A stretch of 35,306 bases of DNA from Chloroflexota bacterium (lineage in GTDB: Bacteria > Chloroflexota > Anaerolineae > Anaerolineales > VGOW01): NCBI GenBank assembly GCA_016197225.1, contig JACPWC010000061.1, positions 1 to 35,306 of the forward strand. Reading direction: 5' to 3'. Positions within the stretch are counted from its first letter, which is position 1. The number at the start of each line of letters is the position of its first letter. The position numbers and the translations under genes are program-made. The notes beneath the pieces were generated by a model. The model was not told where the DNA came from. It was given only the letters and a program-made list of their open reading frames with translations, and made no database searches. Of this stretch, positions 24,637 to 32,594 are shown one piece after another.

Positions 24637-25482
24637 TCACTTGATAAACGTCCCATTCCGCAATTCAAACAACGCCTGCCGGATTTCTTCGGCGGTGTTC
24701 ATGACGAACGGCCCGTAAGGGGCAATCGGCTCGCGAAACGGCGCGCCGGCAATCAGCATAAAACGCACCCCGGCCTCGCTCTGGACTTCAATCCGGTCGC
24801 CGTCGTCGAACACGATCATACGCACCGCTTCCACGGCCGTCTCATCAGCGCCGAAGTGGCCCGCTCCCTCAAAGACGTAGGCCAGGGCGGTGTGGCCGCG
24901 CGGGACGGAGAGGGCGAACGAGGAGGCGGGACTCAGATTGACCTCCAAATACGTGGGTGAGGCCGCAATCTCGGTCACCGGGCCGCGTGTATTGCCGAAC
25001 TCGCCGGCCACCAGGTGGAGACTCGCCCCGTCTTGACGCATGACCGGGATCGTTTCGGCGCTGACTTCCTGATAGCGCGGAGCCGTCATCTTTTGCGCGG
25101 CAGGCAAGTTGACCCACAACTGAAAGCCGTAGATTGCGCCGCTCGGGCCACGACGGGGCATTTCCTCATGCATGATGCCGCGCCCGCTCGTCATCCATTG
25201 AACATCGCCGGCGCCGATCAGACCCGCGTTGCCCAGGCTGTCGCGGTGATGAACGGAGCCTTCGAGCATATAGGTGACGGTCTCGATGCCGCGGTGAGGG
25301 TGGGTGGGGAAGCCGACCAGCGGGCCTTCGATGGGGTCGTTGAAGGCGAAGTGATCAAAGAGCAGGAAAGGATCATATTCGTTCGAGACGCGCGGGGCAA
25401 AGGAGCGGCGCAGGAGCACCCCAGCGCCCTCAATGGCATATTGCGGTTCAATGATATGGGAAATGGATCGAGAGAGGGTCAT
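24637..25482 (-). CDS. Pirin family protein
   Basis: The product has 281 residues from ATG 25482 (MTLSRSISHII); the longer frame from 25530 runs through the direct repeat and is rejected. The N-terminal cupin carries the pirin signature: DPFLLFDHF, GFPTHPHRGIETVTYMLEG (metal-binding His pair) and SVHHRDSLGNAGLIGAGDVQWMTSGRGIMHEE (third His and Glu, quoted across two blocks). The C-terminal cupin contains FEGAGHFG and the closing GPFVMNTAEEIRQAL. Bacterial pirins bind iron and some have quercetin dioxygenase activity or protein-binding roles; the role here is unknown. It stands alone, bracketed by an 18-base direct repeat. Confidence 0.93.
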   Translation of the reverse strand: MTLSRSISHIIEPQYAIEGAGVLLRRSFAPRVSNEYDPFLLFDHFAFNDPIEGPLVGFPTHPHRGIETVTYMLEGSVHHRDSLGNAGLIGAGDVQWMTSGRGIMHEEMPRRGPSGAIYGFQLWVNLPAAQKMTAPRYQEVSAETIPVMRQDGASLHLVAGEFGNTRGPVTEIAASPTYLEVNLSPASSFALSVPRGHTALAYVFEGAGHFGADETAVEAVRMIVFDDGDRIEVQSEAGVRFMLIAGAPFREPIAPYGPFVMNTAEEIRQALFELRNGTFIK

Positions 25483-25506
25483 AGTGACGGCAACTATAAC
25501 CTGAAT

Positions 25507-25524
25507 CAGACAAAAATCAACCAC
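25507..25524. repeat. Direct repeat flanking the pirin gene, right copy
   Basis: Identical to 24549-24566 over 18 bases, placed 25 bases upstream of the pirin start codon. Confidence 0.75.
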
Positions 25525-25558
25525 GCTCAAATTACGGACAACGGGCCGTTAAATTACG

Positions 25559-25593
25559 CCTCCCCTGTGGCCGGGGGAAGCACACAGGGGAGG
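25559..25593. repeat. Palindrome CCTCCCCTGTG
   Basis: CCTCCCCTGTG (25559-25569) and CACAGGGGAGG (25583-25593) are exact complements with a 13-base loop. It lies in the 257-base gap between the pirin and glycosyltransferase genes, in which no gene is seen. Both neighbours are minus strand, and no T-run follows on either side. Confidence 0.8.
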
Positions 25594-25739
25594 ACTTCGG
25601 GGGGTGAGGAGGAGAAAGCAGATTTAGAAACGTCGGAGGGGGAGGCGACGTTCGATCCACTACCGAGCATCATTATGCGCCAGGTTCTTCAATTTGGCGG
25701 ATAGGATTGAGAAGAATTGGTTGGCGAAAGTAGGCGTGG

Positions 25740-27641
25740 CTAAGGCTCAAGACTCGCAACCAGCGCCGCGTCCGGTTCCCCGAAACCGGCCGTCTCCAAT
25801 CTGAGGCGCTCGCCCGTCGAAGGCAGGTACATTCCAACGACCAGGCTGATTGGCTGATCAGTTGGGATGTCGAACTCGTGAACGTCCACGATCAACCGGT
25901 CGGGCCGCCACTGTGAAGTGGAAACTTTGGGTGGCGCGTCGTGGCCGACGACGTTGTAGCCGTCGCCGGCCAAAGCGTGGACGAAGATGGTGTAGTCGGC
26001 AGTGGGGGCCGAGTCGGCAACCCAAACCAGGGTGAGGCGGCCTGGCGCAAGATGGTAGCCCACGAGCCGGATGCCGTCGGCGAATTTTGTCGTGAGCGGC
26101 TCGGCCTCTGTCGGCGGAATGAACAGCATCAGCCGCATCTTGTTGAAGTGTTGGTCTTCACTCAGGATGGCCGTGTTGAGCAAGCGGTTTTGCACATAAG
26201 CGTCGGCGTCCCAGTTTGGCGCGTTGACGGGCACGAACCAGATGCGGCCCGCGATGAGTTGGCTCAGTTCGGCGTCAGAGTGATCGTTGGCTTTGCCGGG
26301 GAGCATGTGATACGACACGCCGAGGTTGTGGGTGTAATAGACCTGAACCGGATCGGGAAAGTTTGCCAGGTAGATGTCGCCCGGTTGATCCGACTCTGCG
26401 AGATGAGCGGCCACTTCTCTCAGGCCGCGCGTTTTACTGTATTGGGGATTAGTGTATTGGTTATTGAGGCCGACGACAAACGCGGCGATACTAATGACGA
26501 TGATGGCCGCGCCGAGCGGCGGGAATTTTTTGTGGAGCGCATGCAGGCCGCCAGCGGCCAGCAGGTAAGCGGCGGGGAAAGCGAAGACGAGATAGAACGT
26601 GTTGAAGGTGGCGCGCACGGCGACGATGGCGTAGGTGCCGAGGAAGGGGATGAGGAGAGAGGAGAGAAGGTAGACAAGGAGACGGGGAGACAAAGCGAAA
26701 ATGGAAAAGAAGGAAATAAGGAAGAAGGCGGCGGCGATGATGAGTTTGATTTGTTCGGGGAAGGCGGGGCCGGCGGTGAGGTCGCCGAGGACGGCGGTGG
26801 CGTATTGGGTGAAGGGCAGTGAGCCGGGATCGGCTAGTTGGCCGCGTGAGTAAACAGGCAGAATAGTGATGGCCCAGGGGGCGACGAGGGCGGCGATGGC
26901 GAGACCGGCGGTGAGCCATGACCACGCATCGGCGGTTGGCACCGCAGCAACCGCTACCCGAGGCGCGAAGTCGGCCTTCGCCGACTCGGCGCTAGCCCGC
27001 GCAGGCGGGCTTTGTGAATTTTGTGGCCGCGACTTCCAGTCGCCGGGTAAAGACGAAGCGAGCACATAAGCCCCATGCGCCATCAACGGAAACAGCGCAT
27101 AATAATGGCTATACATCGCAAACGTTCCGCAAGCCACATAGCCAAGCCAATAGAAGATTTTCTTCGTGTGCCTTCGTGTCTTAGTGTCTTCGTGGTGAAT
27201 CAGCTTTGGCAATAACAACGTGGCGACCAGCAAAGCAATAAGCGCCAGTTGATACATGTTGCGCACATCCTGCGCCAGCCAGATTTGTTGAGGGTGAATG
27301 GCCGTGAGACTTGCCGCCAGCAAGCCAACCTCCTCCCGCCACAACCTGCGCCCCACTTGATACATCAATGGAACCAGCATCAAACTGAGCAGGGCCGACC
27401 AGGCCCGCATGGCAAACTCGGTCTCGCCCGTCATCTTGGCCCAGCCCCACAACAGCCAATAATGAATCGGCGGCTGAGGATCGCCTTCGCGAATGATGCG
27501 GGCCAGAATCTCGCCCGGCGAGTCCTGAATGTAATTCCAGCTAAAGCCTTCGTCCCCGCGCAACTCTTGATTGCCAAGCAGGTGAACACGCAGAGTGAAG
27601 GCAATGAACAGAATCAGGATGAGGGTAAAGAGGCGGCGCAC
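25740..27641 (-). CDS. GT-C glycosyltransferase (family 39-like) with repeat-derived insertions
   Basis: The product has about 633 residues from GTG 27641 (VRRLFTLILILFIAFTLR). A longer start at 27707 would place the N-terminus inside a dispersed palindrome, so it is rejected; the true start is uncertain. GT-C features: first helix followed by LRGDEGFSWNYI (acidic motif in the first outer loop), PQPPIHYWLLWGW, LYQ-type helices and about ten transmembrane segments, then a C-terminal soluble domain with two beta-rich halves. Such enzymes move sugars from polyprenyl phosphate to acceptors outside the membrane. Two inserts are encoded by dispersed repeats: IHHEDTKTRRHTKKI (27160-27200) and GDWKSRPQNSQSPPARASAE (26961-27052). 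Divergent from the BtpA gene. Confidence 0.82.
   Translation of the reverse strand: MRRLFTLILILFIAFTLRVHLLGNQELRGDEGFSWNYIQDSPGEILARIIREGDPQPPIHYWLLWGWAKMTGETEFAMRAWSALLSLMLVPLMYQVGRRLWREEVGLLAASLTAIHPQQIWLAQDVRNMYQLALIALLVATLLLPKLIHHEDTKTRRHTKKIFYWLGYVACGTFAMYSHYYALFPLMAHGAYVLASSLPGDWKSRPQNSQSPPARASAESAKADFAPRVAVAAVPTADAWSWLTAGLAIAALVAPWAITILPVYSRGQLADPGSLPFTQYATAVLGDLTAGPAFPEQIKLIIAAAFFLISFFSIFALSPRLLVYLLSSLLIPFLGTYAIVAVRATFNTFYLVFAFPAAYLLAAGGLHALHKKFPPLGAAIIVISIAAFVVGLNNQYTNPQYSKTRGLREVAAHLAESDQPGDIYLANFPDPVQVYYTHNLGVSYHMLPGKANDHSDAELSQLIAGRIWFVPVNAPNWDADAYVQNRLLNTAILSEDQHFNKMRLMLFIPPTEAEPLTTKFADGIRLVGYHLAPGRLTLVWVADSAPTADYTIFVHALAGDGYNVVGHDAPPKVSTSQWRPDRLIVDVHEFDIPTDQPISLVVGMYLPSTGERLRLETAGFGEPDAALVASLEP
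26961..27052. repeat. In-frame palindromic repeat inside the glycosyltransferase gene
   Basis: Three small palindromes follow each other: AAGTCGGCCTTCGCCGACT, GCCCGCGCAGGCGGGC and GGCGACTGG-type ends around GCGACTTCCAGTCGCC. The block is read on the minus strand as a Ser/Ala/Pro-rich peptide between two membrane helices, without disturbing the frame. Confidence 0.8.
27160..27200. repeat. In-frame CACGAAGACACTAAGACACG repeat
   Basis: On the minus strand the repeat reads as tandem ACGAAG/ACACTAAG words and encodes HHEDTKTRRHTKK, a highly charged peptide between two hydrophobic helices of the glycosyltransferase. The same repeat family is intergenic at 16282-16357 and in frame at 29831-29870. 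Confidence 0.85.
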
Positions 27642-27684
27642 GGGCGGAAGTATAACAGAGGCTATCAGGTATAATCGCTGGAGT

Positions 27685-27730
27685 AAACGACAAACGTCAA
27701 ACGACATACATGCCTTGACGTTTGTCGTTT
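27685..27730. repeat. Palindrome AAACGACAAACGTCAA
   Basis: AAACGACAAACGTCAA (27685-27700) and TTGACGTTTGTCGTTT (27715-27730) are exact 16-bp complements with a 14-base loop, placed in the divergent gap between the glycosyltransferase and BtpA genes. A shorter relative lies at 30932-30972. Confidence 0.9.
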
Positions 27731-27745
27731 CTTCAAAGGAGTTTA

Positions 27746-28537
27746 ATGTTCACGTCCCAAAAACCCGTCATCGCCATGATTCACGTCGAAGCCCTGCCGG
27801 GCACGCCTGCCAGCCGGTTGAGCGTGCGCGAGATTGAAGCCAAAGCGCTGGCCGAAGCTAAAATTTACCGGGAGGCCGGCGTTCAGGCGATTGGCCTTGA
27901 GAACATGCACGACCTGCCTTACTTGCGCGGCGGCGTGGGGCCGGAGATCGTAGCCGCAATGACGATCGTCTCCCACGCCGTCAAAGAGGCCAGCGGCCTG
28001 CCGTGCGGCATTCAAATTCTGGCCGGGGCCAACCTTGAGGCAATGGCCGTTGCTCACGCCGCCGGGCTGGATTTCATTCGGGCTGAGGGGTTTGTGTTTG
28101 CCCACGTTGCCGACGAGGGCCTCATTCAATCATCGGCGGCAAAGTTGTTGCGCTACCGCAAACAGATCGGCGCCGAGCGCGTGCAAGTCTGGGCCGACGT
28201 GAAGAAGAAGCACAGCTCACATGCCATCACCGCCGACATCGGCATCGGGGCGACGGCGGAGACGGTGGAGTTCATGCGCGGCGACGCAGTCATCGTCACC
28301 GGCTCGGTGACGGGCGACCCGCCGCAAGCCGGCGACATCGCCGAAGTGAAGCGACATTGCCGCCTGCCGGTCTATCTTGGCTCCGGTGTCACCGCCGACA
28401 ATTTGGGCGGCTACTACCCCGCCGCCGACGGCTTCATCGTCGGCTCCCACTTCAAGGTAGACGGCTACTGGGCTAACCAGGTTGATCCCAAACGCGTCGA
28501 GCGCTTCATGGCCGCGCACGCCAGGTTGGGCGGGTAA
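27746..28537 (+). CDS. BtpA/SgcQ family protein
   Basis: The product has 263 residues from ATG 27746, preceded by AAAGGAG; the longer frame from 27722 runs into the palindrome. It is a TIM-barrel protein with family blocks IAMIHVEALPGTP, GVQAIGLENMHDLPY, GIQILAGANLEAMAVAHAAG, DFIRAEGFVFAHVADEG, VWADVKKKHSSHAI, DAVIVTGSVTGDPP and GSGVTADNLGGYYPAADGF (phosphate-binding end of the barrel). Cyanobacterial BtpA affects photosystem I accumulation, and SgcQ is a homologue in a sugar locus; in heterotrophs the role is unknown, possibly a sugar-phosphate or nucleoside-type enzyme. It stands alone between two palindromes. Confidence 0.9.
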   Translation: MFTSQKPVIAMIHVEALPGTPASRLSVREIEAKALAEAKIYREAGVQAIGLENMHDLPYLRGGVGPEIVAAMTIVSHAVKEASGLPCGIQILAGANLEAMAVAHAAGLDFIRAEGFVFAHVADEGLIQSSAAKLLRYRKQIGAERVQVWADVKKKHSSHAITADIGIGATAETVEFMRGDAVIVTGSVTGDPPQAGDIAEVKRHCRLPVYLGSGVTADNLGGYYPAADGFIVGSHFKVDGYWANQVDPKRVERFMAAHARLGG

Positions 28538-28540
28538 AAG

Positions 28541-28612
28541 GGTCAACGGATGAAACGGATTGAACGGATTTTTTATAAATATATCCGTTGAATTCGTTCA
28601 ATCCGTTGACCC
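28541..28612. repeat. Long imperfect palindrome of the ATCCGTTGAATCCGTT family
   Basis: The 29-base arms 28541-28569 and 28584-28612 match at about 25 positions; outer ends are GGTCAACGGAT and ATCCGTTGACC. A single-arm relative lies ahead of ileS (4356-4386). It fills the gap between the BtpA and glycosyltransferase genes. Confidence 0.9.
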
Positions 28613-28618
28613 TGATAC

Positions 28619-30925
28619 ATGGGTCAACAACAACGCTGGGCTATTCTGATCAGCGCCGCCTTCGTGATACTGGCTCTGGCCTACAACTTTGCCAACCCGC
28701 CGTTTGAAGCCGTAGACGAAATCCGGCACTTTCGCTACGTTCGCTATCTGACTCTCAACCACGCCCTGCCGCCCGTCTCAGCTGAATCGTCCCGCGAACT
28801 GCAAGCGCACCATCCGCCGCTTTATTACATTCTGGCCGCGCTGATCACTTCGCCCATTCAATCCGACGCTGGCCCCGACTACACGCCGCCCGTCAACCCT
28901 TTCTGGGGCTTTCGCTACTTCGAGCCATCCACCGACAACAAGAATCAATATTTGCATTCGCCTGATGAACGCTGGCAATTCAGCGGCGCAACTCTTATCG
29001 TCTATCTTGGCCGCTGGCTCTCCATGCTCTTCGGCCTCGGCGCGGTGCTTATGGCTTATCGTTTGAGTCGCACAGTGTTTCCAGATCGACCGGCACTCGC
29101 CCTCGGCGCGATGGCCTTCGTCGCCTTCAACCCCATGTTCCTGCACGGCTCGGCCTCGCTCAACAACGACACTGCTGTTGCCTTCTTCGGCTCATGGGCA
29201 ATTGTCGAGTCGGCGGCCATTGCTCAGTTTGGCCCGACGAACCGGCGCGGCCTTGCTTTGGGGATCGCCCTGGGACTCGGCATCCTGTCGAAAGCCTCGG
29301 CCCTGCCTTTGATCCTAGCGGCCGCCGCCGCGTTTGTGGCCGCTAGCCTTCGACACGAGCGCCACTGCTTCAAGTATTCACTGCTCACTGTTTCACTGTT
29401 CACTGCTCTGACCGGTTGGTGGTTTGCCCGCAACTACCTGCAAACTGGCGACATTATGGGTTTGCGCGATTATCAATCAGCCTGGGCCGGCGATGCTGAT
29501 CGCGCCCGCCTCATTCGCGAAGCCCTCTCCGGCTTGCCTTATGCCTGGACGACGTTCTGGGCGCGGTTCGATTACGGGCAGATCGTTTTGCCGGATTGGG
29601 CCTATCAAGGTTTAGCCGCCTTGTGCATGTTGGCCGTCATCGGCCTCACTCGGGCGCGGCGCGAGTTCCGCTCGCCGGGCTTGCTCATCGTGGCCCTCGC
29701 CGTCCTCGTCTCGCTGGCTGGGTGGGGGGTGCTGATGATCACCATCCCCGCCACGGCCAATGCCCGCCTCGTCTTCCAAATCTTCCCGGCACTAGGATTG
29801 TTGTTTGTGTTGGGATGGCAGGAGTTGCTGACACCAAGACACGAAGACACTAGGCCACCAAGAAAAATCAGTTCTACCGGGTTTAACGCAAAGTCACAAG
29901 GACGCAAAGAAAACCGGCTTATGCCTTGGCGGCTTTGCGCCTTTGCGTTGAATCTTTCCTGCCCAAGCCGGGAGAGCCGAAGAATCTTTGTATCTTTGAG
30001 TCTTAGCGCCTTTGTGTTTTTATTTGCCCTCGTTGCCCTGTTTGGCTACCTCGCTCCCGCCTTCGCCTACCCTCGCGTTGCCGCTTCATTACCTAAAGAT
30101 ACGACTCTGGCCTCAGCCAACTTTGAAGGCGCGGCGGAGATTGTTGGCTACCGAGTTTCGGCGGATAAGGTTCAGCCGGGTGACGGCGTGGGCGTGACTG
30201 TTTACTGGCGACCTCTCTCACAGACCACCGCGCCGCTTCAAGTTTTTGTTCACCTTGTAAATAGCGAAGGCATCATCGTCGCCCAACGCGACACGTATCC
30301 GGGTTTGGGCAAAGCGATCACTACCACCTGGCGCGTCGGCCAAATCTTGGCCGACACTTACCGCGTCTTCATTCCCGACACCGCTTACGCGCCCGAAACG
30401 CTCACCGTGCGAGTCGGCTTGTGGAATCCTGACGAGAACCGGCCACTGATCGCAAACGACAGCGACACACTTGAAGTTGGCGCGCTCGCTTTGCAGAGTC
30501 GTGTAGGCACTGTACCCAACCCAACTTCCATCAACTTTGCCAACAAGATGGCACTAAGGGGTTACGAACTCGATGCACGCATACTAAAACCGGGAAACAC
30601 AATTCTTCTCACTACTTACTGGCAACCTGTCGCGCCCGAAGCCGACTACTGGGCTTACGCCCACATCGTCGGCGCGGATGGCCGAATCTGGGCCATCGCC
30701 GACTCGATCATTGTGCCGCCGATCACCGGCTGGCCGCTCGGCGAAGTGCGTTCCGAGACGCGGCAGATCGTTCTGGCGTCGGACACGCCGCCCGGTCAGT
30801 ACACGATTGAATTTGGACTGACGAAGATTCTCAACCCCGGCCAGGATCGACTCTCGGTGCTGGCCGACGATGGGCACGAAGTTGGGGATCATATTGAATT
30901 GGCTAAGATTAGAGTCGCTCCGTAA
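28619..30925 (+). CDS. GT-C membrane glycosyltransferase with C-terminal beta domains and repeat-derived insertions
   Basis: The product has 768 residues. The start ATG 28619 lies 7 bases after the palindrome, without a clear ribosome site. The first helix (WAILISAAFVILALAYNF) leads to NPPFEAVDEIRHFRYVRYL, with the acidic loop of GT-C enzymes, and LQAHHPPLYYILAAL. About ten membrane helices follow to around residue 390. Between the last helices lies an unusual 70-residue stretch, LTPRHEDTRPPRK, FNAKSQGRKENRLMPW, RRIFVSLSLSAFVF, encoded by three dispersed repeats. Two beta-sandwich units form the C-terminus (each with PGDGVGVTVYWRPL- or PGNTILLTTYWQPV-like strands). It probably transfers sugars to an envelope glycan, with the neighbouring glycosyltransferases. 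Confidence 0.82.
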   Translation: MGQQQRWAILISAAFVILALAYNFANPPFEAVDEIRHFRYVRYLTLNHALPPVSAESSRELQAHHPPLYYILAALITSPIQSDAGPDYTPPVNPFWGFRYFEPSTDNKNQYLHSPDERWQFSGATLIVYLGRWLSMLFGLGAVLMAYRLSRTVFPDRPALALGAMAFVAFNPMFLHGSASLNNDTAVAFFGSWAIVESAAIAQFGPTNRRGLALGIALGLGILSKASALPLILAAAAAFVAASLRHERHCFKYSLLTVSLFTALTGWWFARNYLQTGDIMGLRDYQSAWAGDADRARLIREALSGLPYAWTTFWARFDYGQIVLPDWAYQGLAALCMLAVIGLTRARREFRSPGLLIVALAVLVSLAGWGVLMITIPATANARLVFQIFPALGLLFVLGWQELLTPRHEDTRPPRKISSTGFNAKSQGRKENRLMPWRLCAFALNLSCPSRESRRIFVSLSLSAFVFLFALVALFGYLAPAFAYPRVAASLPKDTTLASANFEGAAEIVGYRVSADKVQPGDGVGVTVYWRPLSQTTAPLQVFVHLVNSEGIIVAQRDTYPGLGKAITTTWRVGQILADTYRVFIPDTAYAPETLTVRVGLWNPDENRPLIANDSDTLEVGALALQSRVGTVPNPTSINFANKMALRGYELDARILKPGNTILLTTYWQPVAPEADYWAYAHIVGADGRIWAIADSIIVPPITGWPLGEVRSETRQIVLASDTPPGQYTIEFGLTKILNPGQDRLSVLADDGHEVGDHIELAKIRVAP
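29831..30020. repeat. Cluster of three in-frame dispersed repeats inside a glycosyltransferase gene
   Basis: ACACCAAGACACGAAGACAC (29829-29848) starts the first; AACGCAAAGTCACAAGGACG and its mirror GGCTTTGCGCCTTTGCGTT (about 29884-29951) form the second, a hairpin; AATCTTTGTATCTTTGAGTC and GCGCCTTTGTG (about 29982-30015) the third. All are read through in one frame. Confidence 0.8.
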
Positions 30926-30931
30926 AACAAC

Positions 30932-30972
30932 AAACGACAAACGTTAGATATGTCGTTTGACGTTTGTCGTTT
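30932..30972. repeat. Palindrome AAACGACAAACGT
   Basis: AAACGACAAACGT (30932-30944) and ACGTTTGTCGTTT (30960-30972) are exact 13-bp complements; the loop also contains TGTCGTTTG. Same family as 27685-27730. It lies between the glycosyltransferase stop and the VanZ gene. Confidence 0.88.
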
Positions 30973-30992
30973 GACTTCACAGATTCCGATTG

Positions 30993-31415
30993 ATGAAATC
31001 TTTTCTGACACGCTGGGGCCTTGCGCTCCTCTGGATGCTCATCATCTTCACCTTCTCGTCGCAACCCAAAGGGACTTTATTAGTGCCTGATCTGGGCGTG
31101 TGGGATTTTGTGACCAAGAAGAGCGCGCACTTCATCGAGTACGCGTTCCTGGCCGTCTTCATGTTGCGCGGCGCGCGCGGGTCTGCGCCGTTGCGGCTTT
31201 CACATTTGATCTGGGCTTTTGCACTCACGGTATTGTACGCGGCGACCGACGAGTATCATCAAACCTTTGTGCCGGGTCGCGAGGGCCACTGGCCGGACGT
31301 GGTTGTGGACGGGTTGGGGGCTATGACAGGCCTGATTCTTCAGGGCTGGCGGCAGGGGTTTCGTCTTCCGCCGAAGGATCCATCTCCGAGTAAATCTCAA
31401 TCGCATCGTCGTTGA
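30993..31415 (+). CDS. VanZ family membrane protein
   Basis: The product has 140 residues from ATG 30993. The VanZ-like pattern is LLWMLIIFTFSSQP at the first helix, DFVTKKSAHFIEYAFLAVFML (K..H...Y..L), a third helix (LIWAFALTVLYAATDEYHQTFVPGREG, with the conserved D-E-x-x-Q) and DVVVDGLGAMTGLIL. VanZ itself confers low-level teicoplanin resistance; most members have unknown roles at the membrane. The 3' end overlaps scpA tail-to-tail by 95 bases on opposite strands, so the last 32 codons (proline/serine/lysine-rich) use antisense scpA sequence; a shorter ancestral protein is likely. Confidence 0.88.
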   Translation: MKSFLTRWGLALLWMLIIFTFSSQPKGTLLVPDLGVWDFVTKKSAHFIEYAFLAVFMLRGARGSAPLRLSHLIWAFALTVLYAATDEYHQTFVPGREGHWPDVVVDGLGAMTGLILQGWRQGFRLPPKDPSPSKSQSHRR

Positions 31416-32157
31416 TCCAGTCGCCCACCGGCTCCACCACGATGTCGCCAAACAGTTTCTCTTGAAGGGCCGTCACCCGCCGCTGTTTTACCAACTCCAG
31501 GATCGCCAAAAACGTCACCATCACTTCCACTCGCGATTTAGCCTCGGCCAACAGATCGAAGAAGCGAGCGTTACCCCCGGCGCGCAAGGCCAACTGCACC
31601 CGGCGTATTTTGTCGCGAATAGTGATGCGGGGCGGGACGACGACCGACGAGACGGGCGGGGCGTCGGGCATCAGCGCCAGGGCGCGGGCGACGGCCTTCC
31701 ACAAATCGTCTACGGAAACGTTTGAAAGATCGAGCTTGCCTTCAACTTTGGGCGGGGCGGCCAGCCGCAGATAGGTTCGCAGACCGTCCACTTCGCGCTG
31801 GTGCAGGGCGCTGGCGATCTCTTTGTACTTTTTGTAGGCCATGAGCTGGCGGGCCAGTTCGTCGCCAGGGTCTTCTTCGCCTGGCGCGCGCTCCGGCGGG
31901 CGCGGCAGGATGGCCTCGGATTTGATGAGGACGAGCCGGGCGGCAATGACAAGAAAGTCGGCGATGCCTTCCAGACTTTGCTGTTCAAGGGCGCGCACGT
32001 GGGCCAGGTATTGATCGGTCACCTGGGCCAGGGCCACTTTGGTGATGTCGAGTTCCTCACGCTCGATGAGTTGCAGGAGCAGGTCGAGCGGCCCTTGATA
32101 CACAGGCAGGTCAACAGGAAACGGGGCGGGTTTGAGAGGCGGTTGAGGCTGGGTCAT
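31321..32157 (-). CDS. scpA: Segregation and condensation protein A
   Basis: The product has 278 residues from ATG 32157; the longer frame from 32304 is antisense to nothing but overlaps the zinc-ribbon gene and is rejected. ScpA is the kleisin of the bacterial SMC-ScpAB condensin. The N-terminal SMC-binding part reads VYQGPLDLLLQLIEREELDITKVALAQVTDQYL (cited in part), then GIADFLVIAARLVLIKSEAILP, the family signature. The middle is Arg/Ala/Pro-rich and the C-terminal winged helix is FFDLLAEAKSRVEVMVTFLAILELVKQRRV. Its partner scpB is not in the window. It overlaps the zinc-ribbon gene by 4 bases (ATGA), so translation is coupled, and it converges on VanZ. Confidence 0.93.
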   Translation of the reverse strand: MTQPQPPLKPAPFPVDLPVYQGPLDLLLQLIEREELDITKVALAQVTDQYLAHVRALEQQSLEGIADFLVIAARLVLIKSEAILPRPPERAPGEEDPGDELARQLMAYKKYKEIASALHQREVDGLRTYLRLAAPPKVEGKLDLSNVSVDDLWKAVARALALMPDAPPVSSVVVPPRITIRDKIRRVQLALRAGGNARFFDLLAEAKSRVEVMVTFLAILELVKQRRVTALQEKLFGDIVVEPVGDWINDDAIEIYSEMDPSAEDETPAASPEESGLS

Positions 32158-32594
32158 TTGGCAAAAAACAGAAAGAAGACGCCGACGACAACGATGACAA
32201 TCACGACGATGGCGATCAGCCCGATGAACAAAATGGTTTGCTCGCGGTCTTGCCGGGCTTTCTGCCGGGCCAGAAACTCCTGCCGTCGCTTCTCGGTTTC
32301 CCACATTTCGCCCAATCGTTTACGGCTGGACTCTTCTTCTTCAGCTTTCAACGATCCGGCCATTTTGCGTTGCTCTTCCAGTGTGGACTTGAACCCTCTG
32401 ACTCGCCGCTCGTTCATAAACGAGATCGGGTCCAGATCGTGGCCGCACGAGGCGCAGTCTTCGGCCCCTGTCCAGTTCTTAGCGCCACAGTTAGGGCAGG
32501 CATACTTCAAGGGGTCGCCGCACTTCTTGCAGAACTCGGCGTCGGCGTCATTGGCGGTTTGGCAAACAGCGCACGTCACTTGATCAGGGGACAT
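32154..32594 (-). CDS. Double zinc-ribbon membrane-anchored protein
   Basis: The product has 146 residues. Four pairs of cysteines form two zinc ribbons: C8xxC11 with C22xxC25, and C33xxC36 with C47xxC50. A charged coiled-coil-like stretch follows (about 65-118, rich in Glu, Lys and Arg), then a single C-terminal hydrophobic helix (TILFIGLIAIVVIVIVVVGV) that should anchor the protein with the ribbons in the cytoplasm. No function is known. It overlaps the upstream glycosyltransferase by 11 bases and scpA by 4, placing all three in one transcript. Confidence 0.82.
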   Translation of the reverse strand: MSPDQVTCAVCQTANDADAEFCKKCGDPLKYACPNCGAKNWTGAEDCASCGHDLDPISFMNERRVRGFKSTLEEQRKMAGSLKAEEEESSRKRLGEMWETEKRRQEFLARQKARQDREQTILFIGLIAIVVIVIVVVGVFFLFFAK

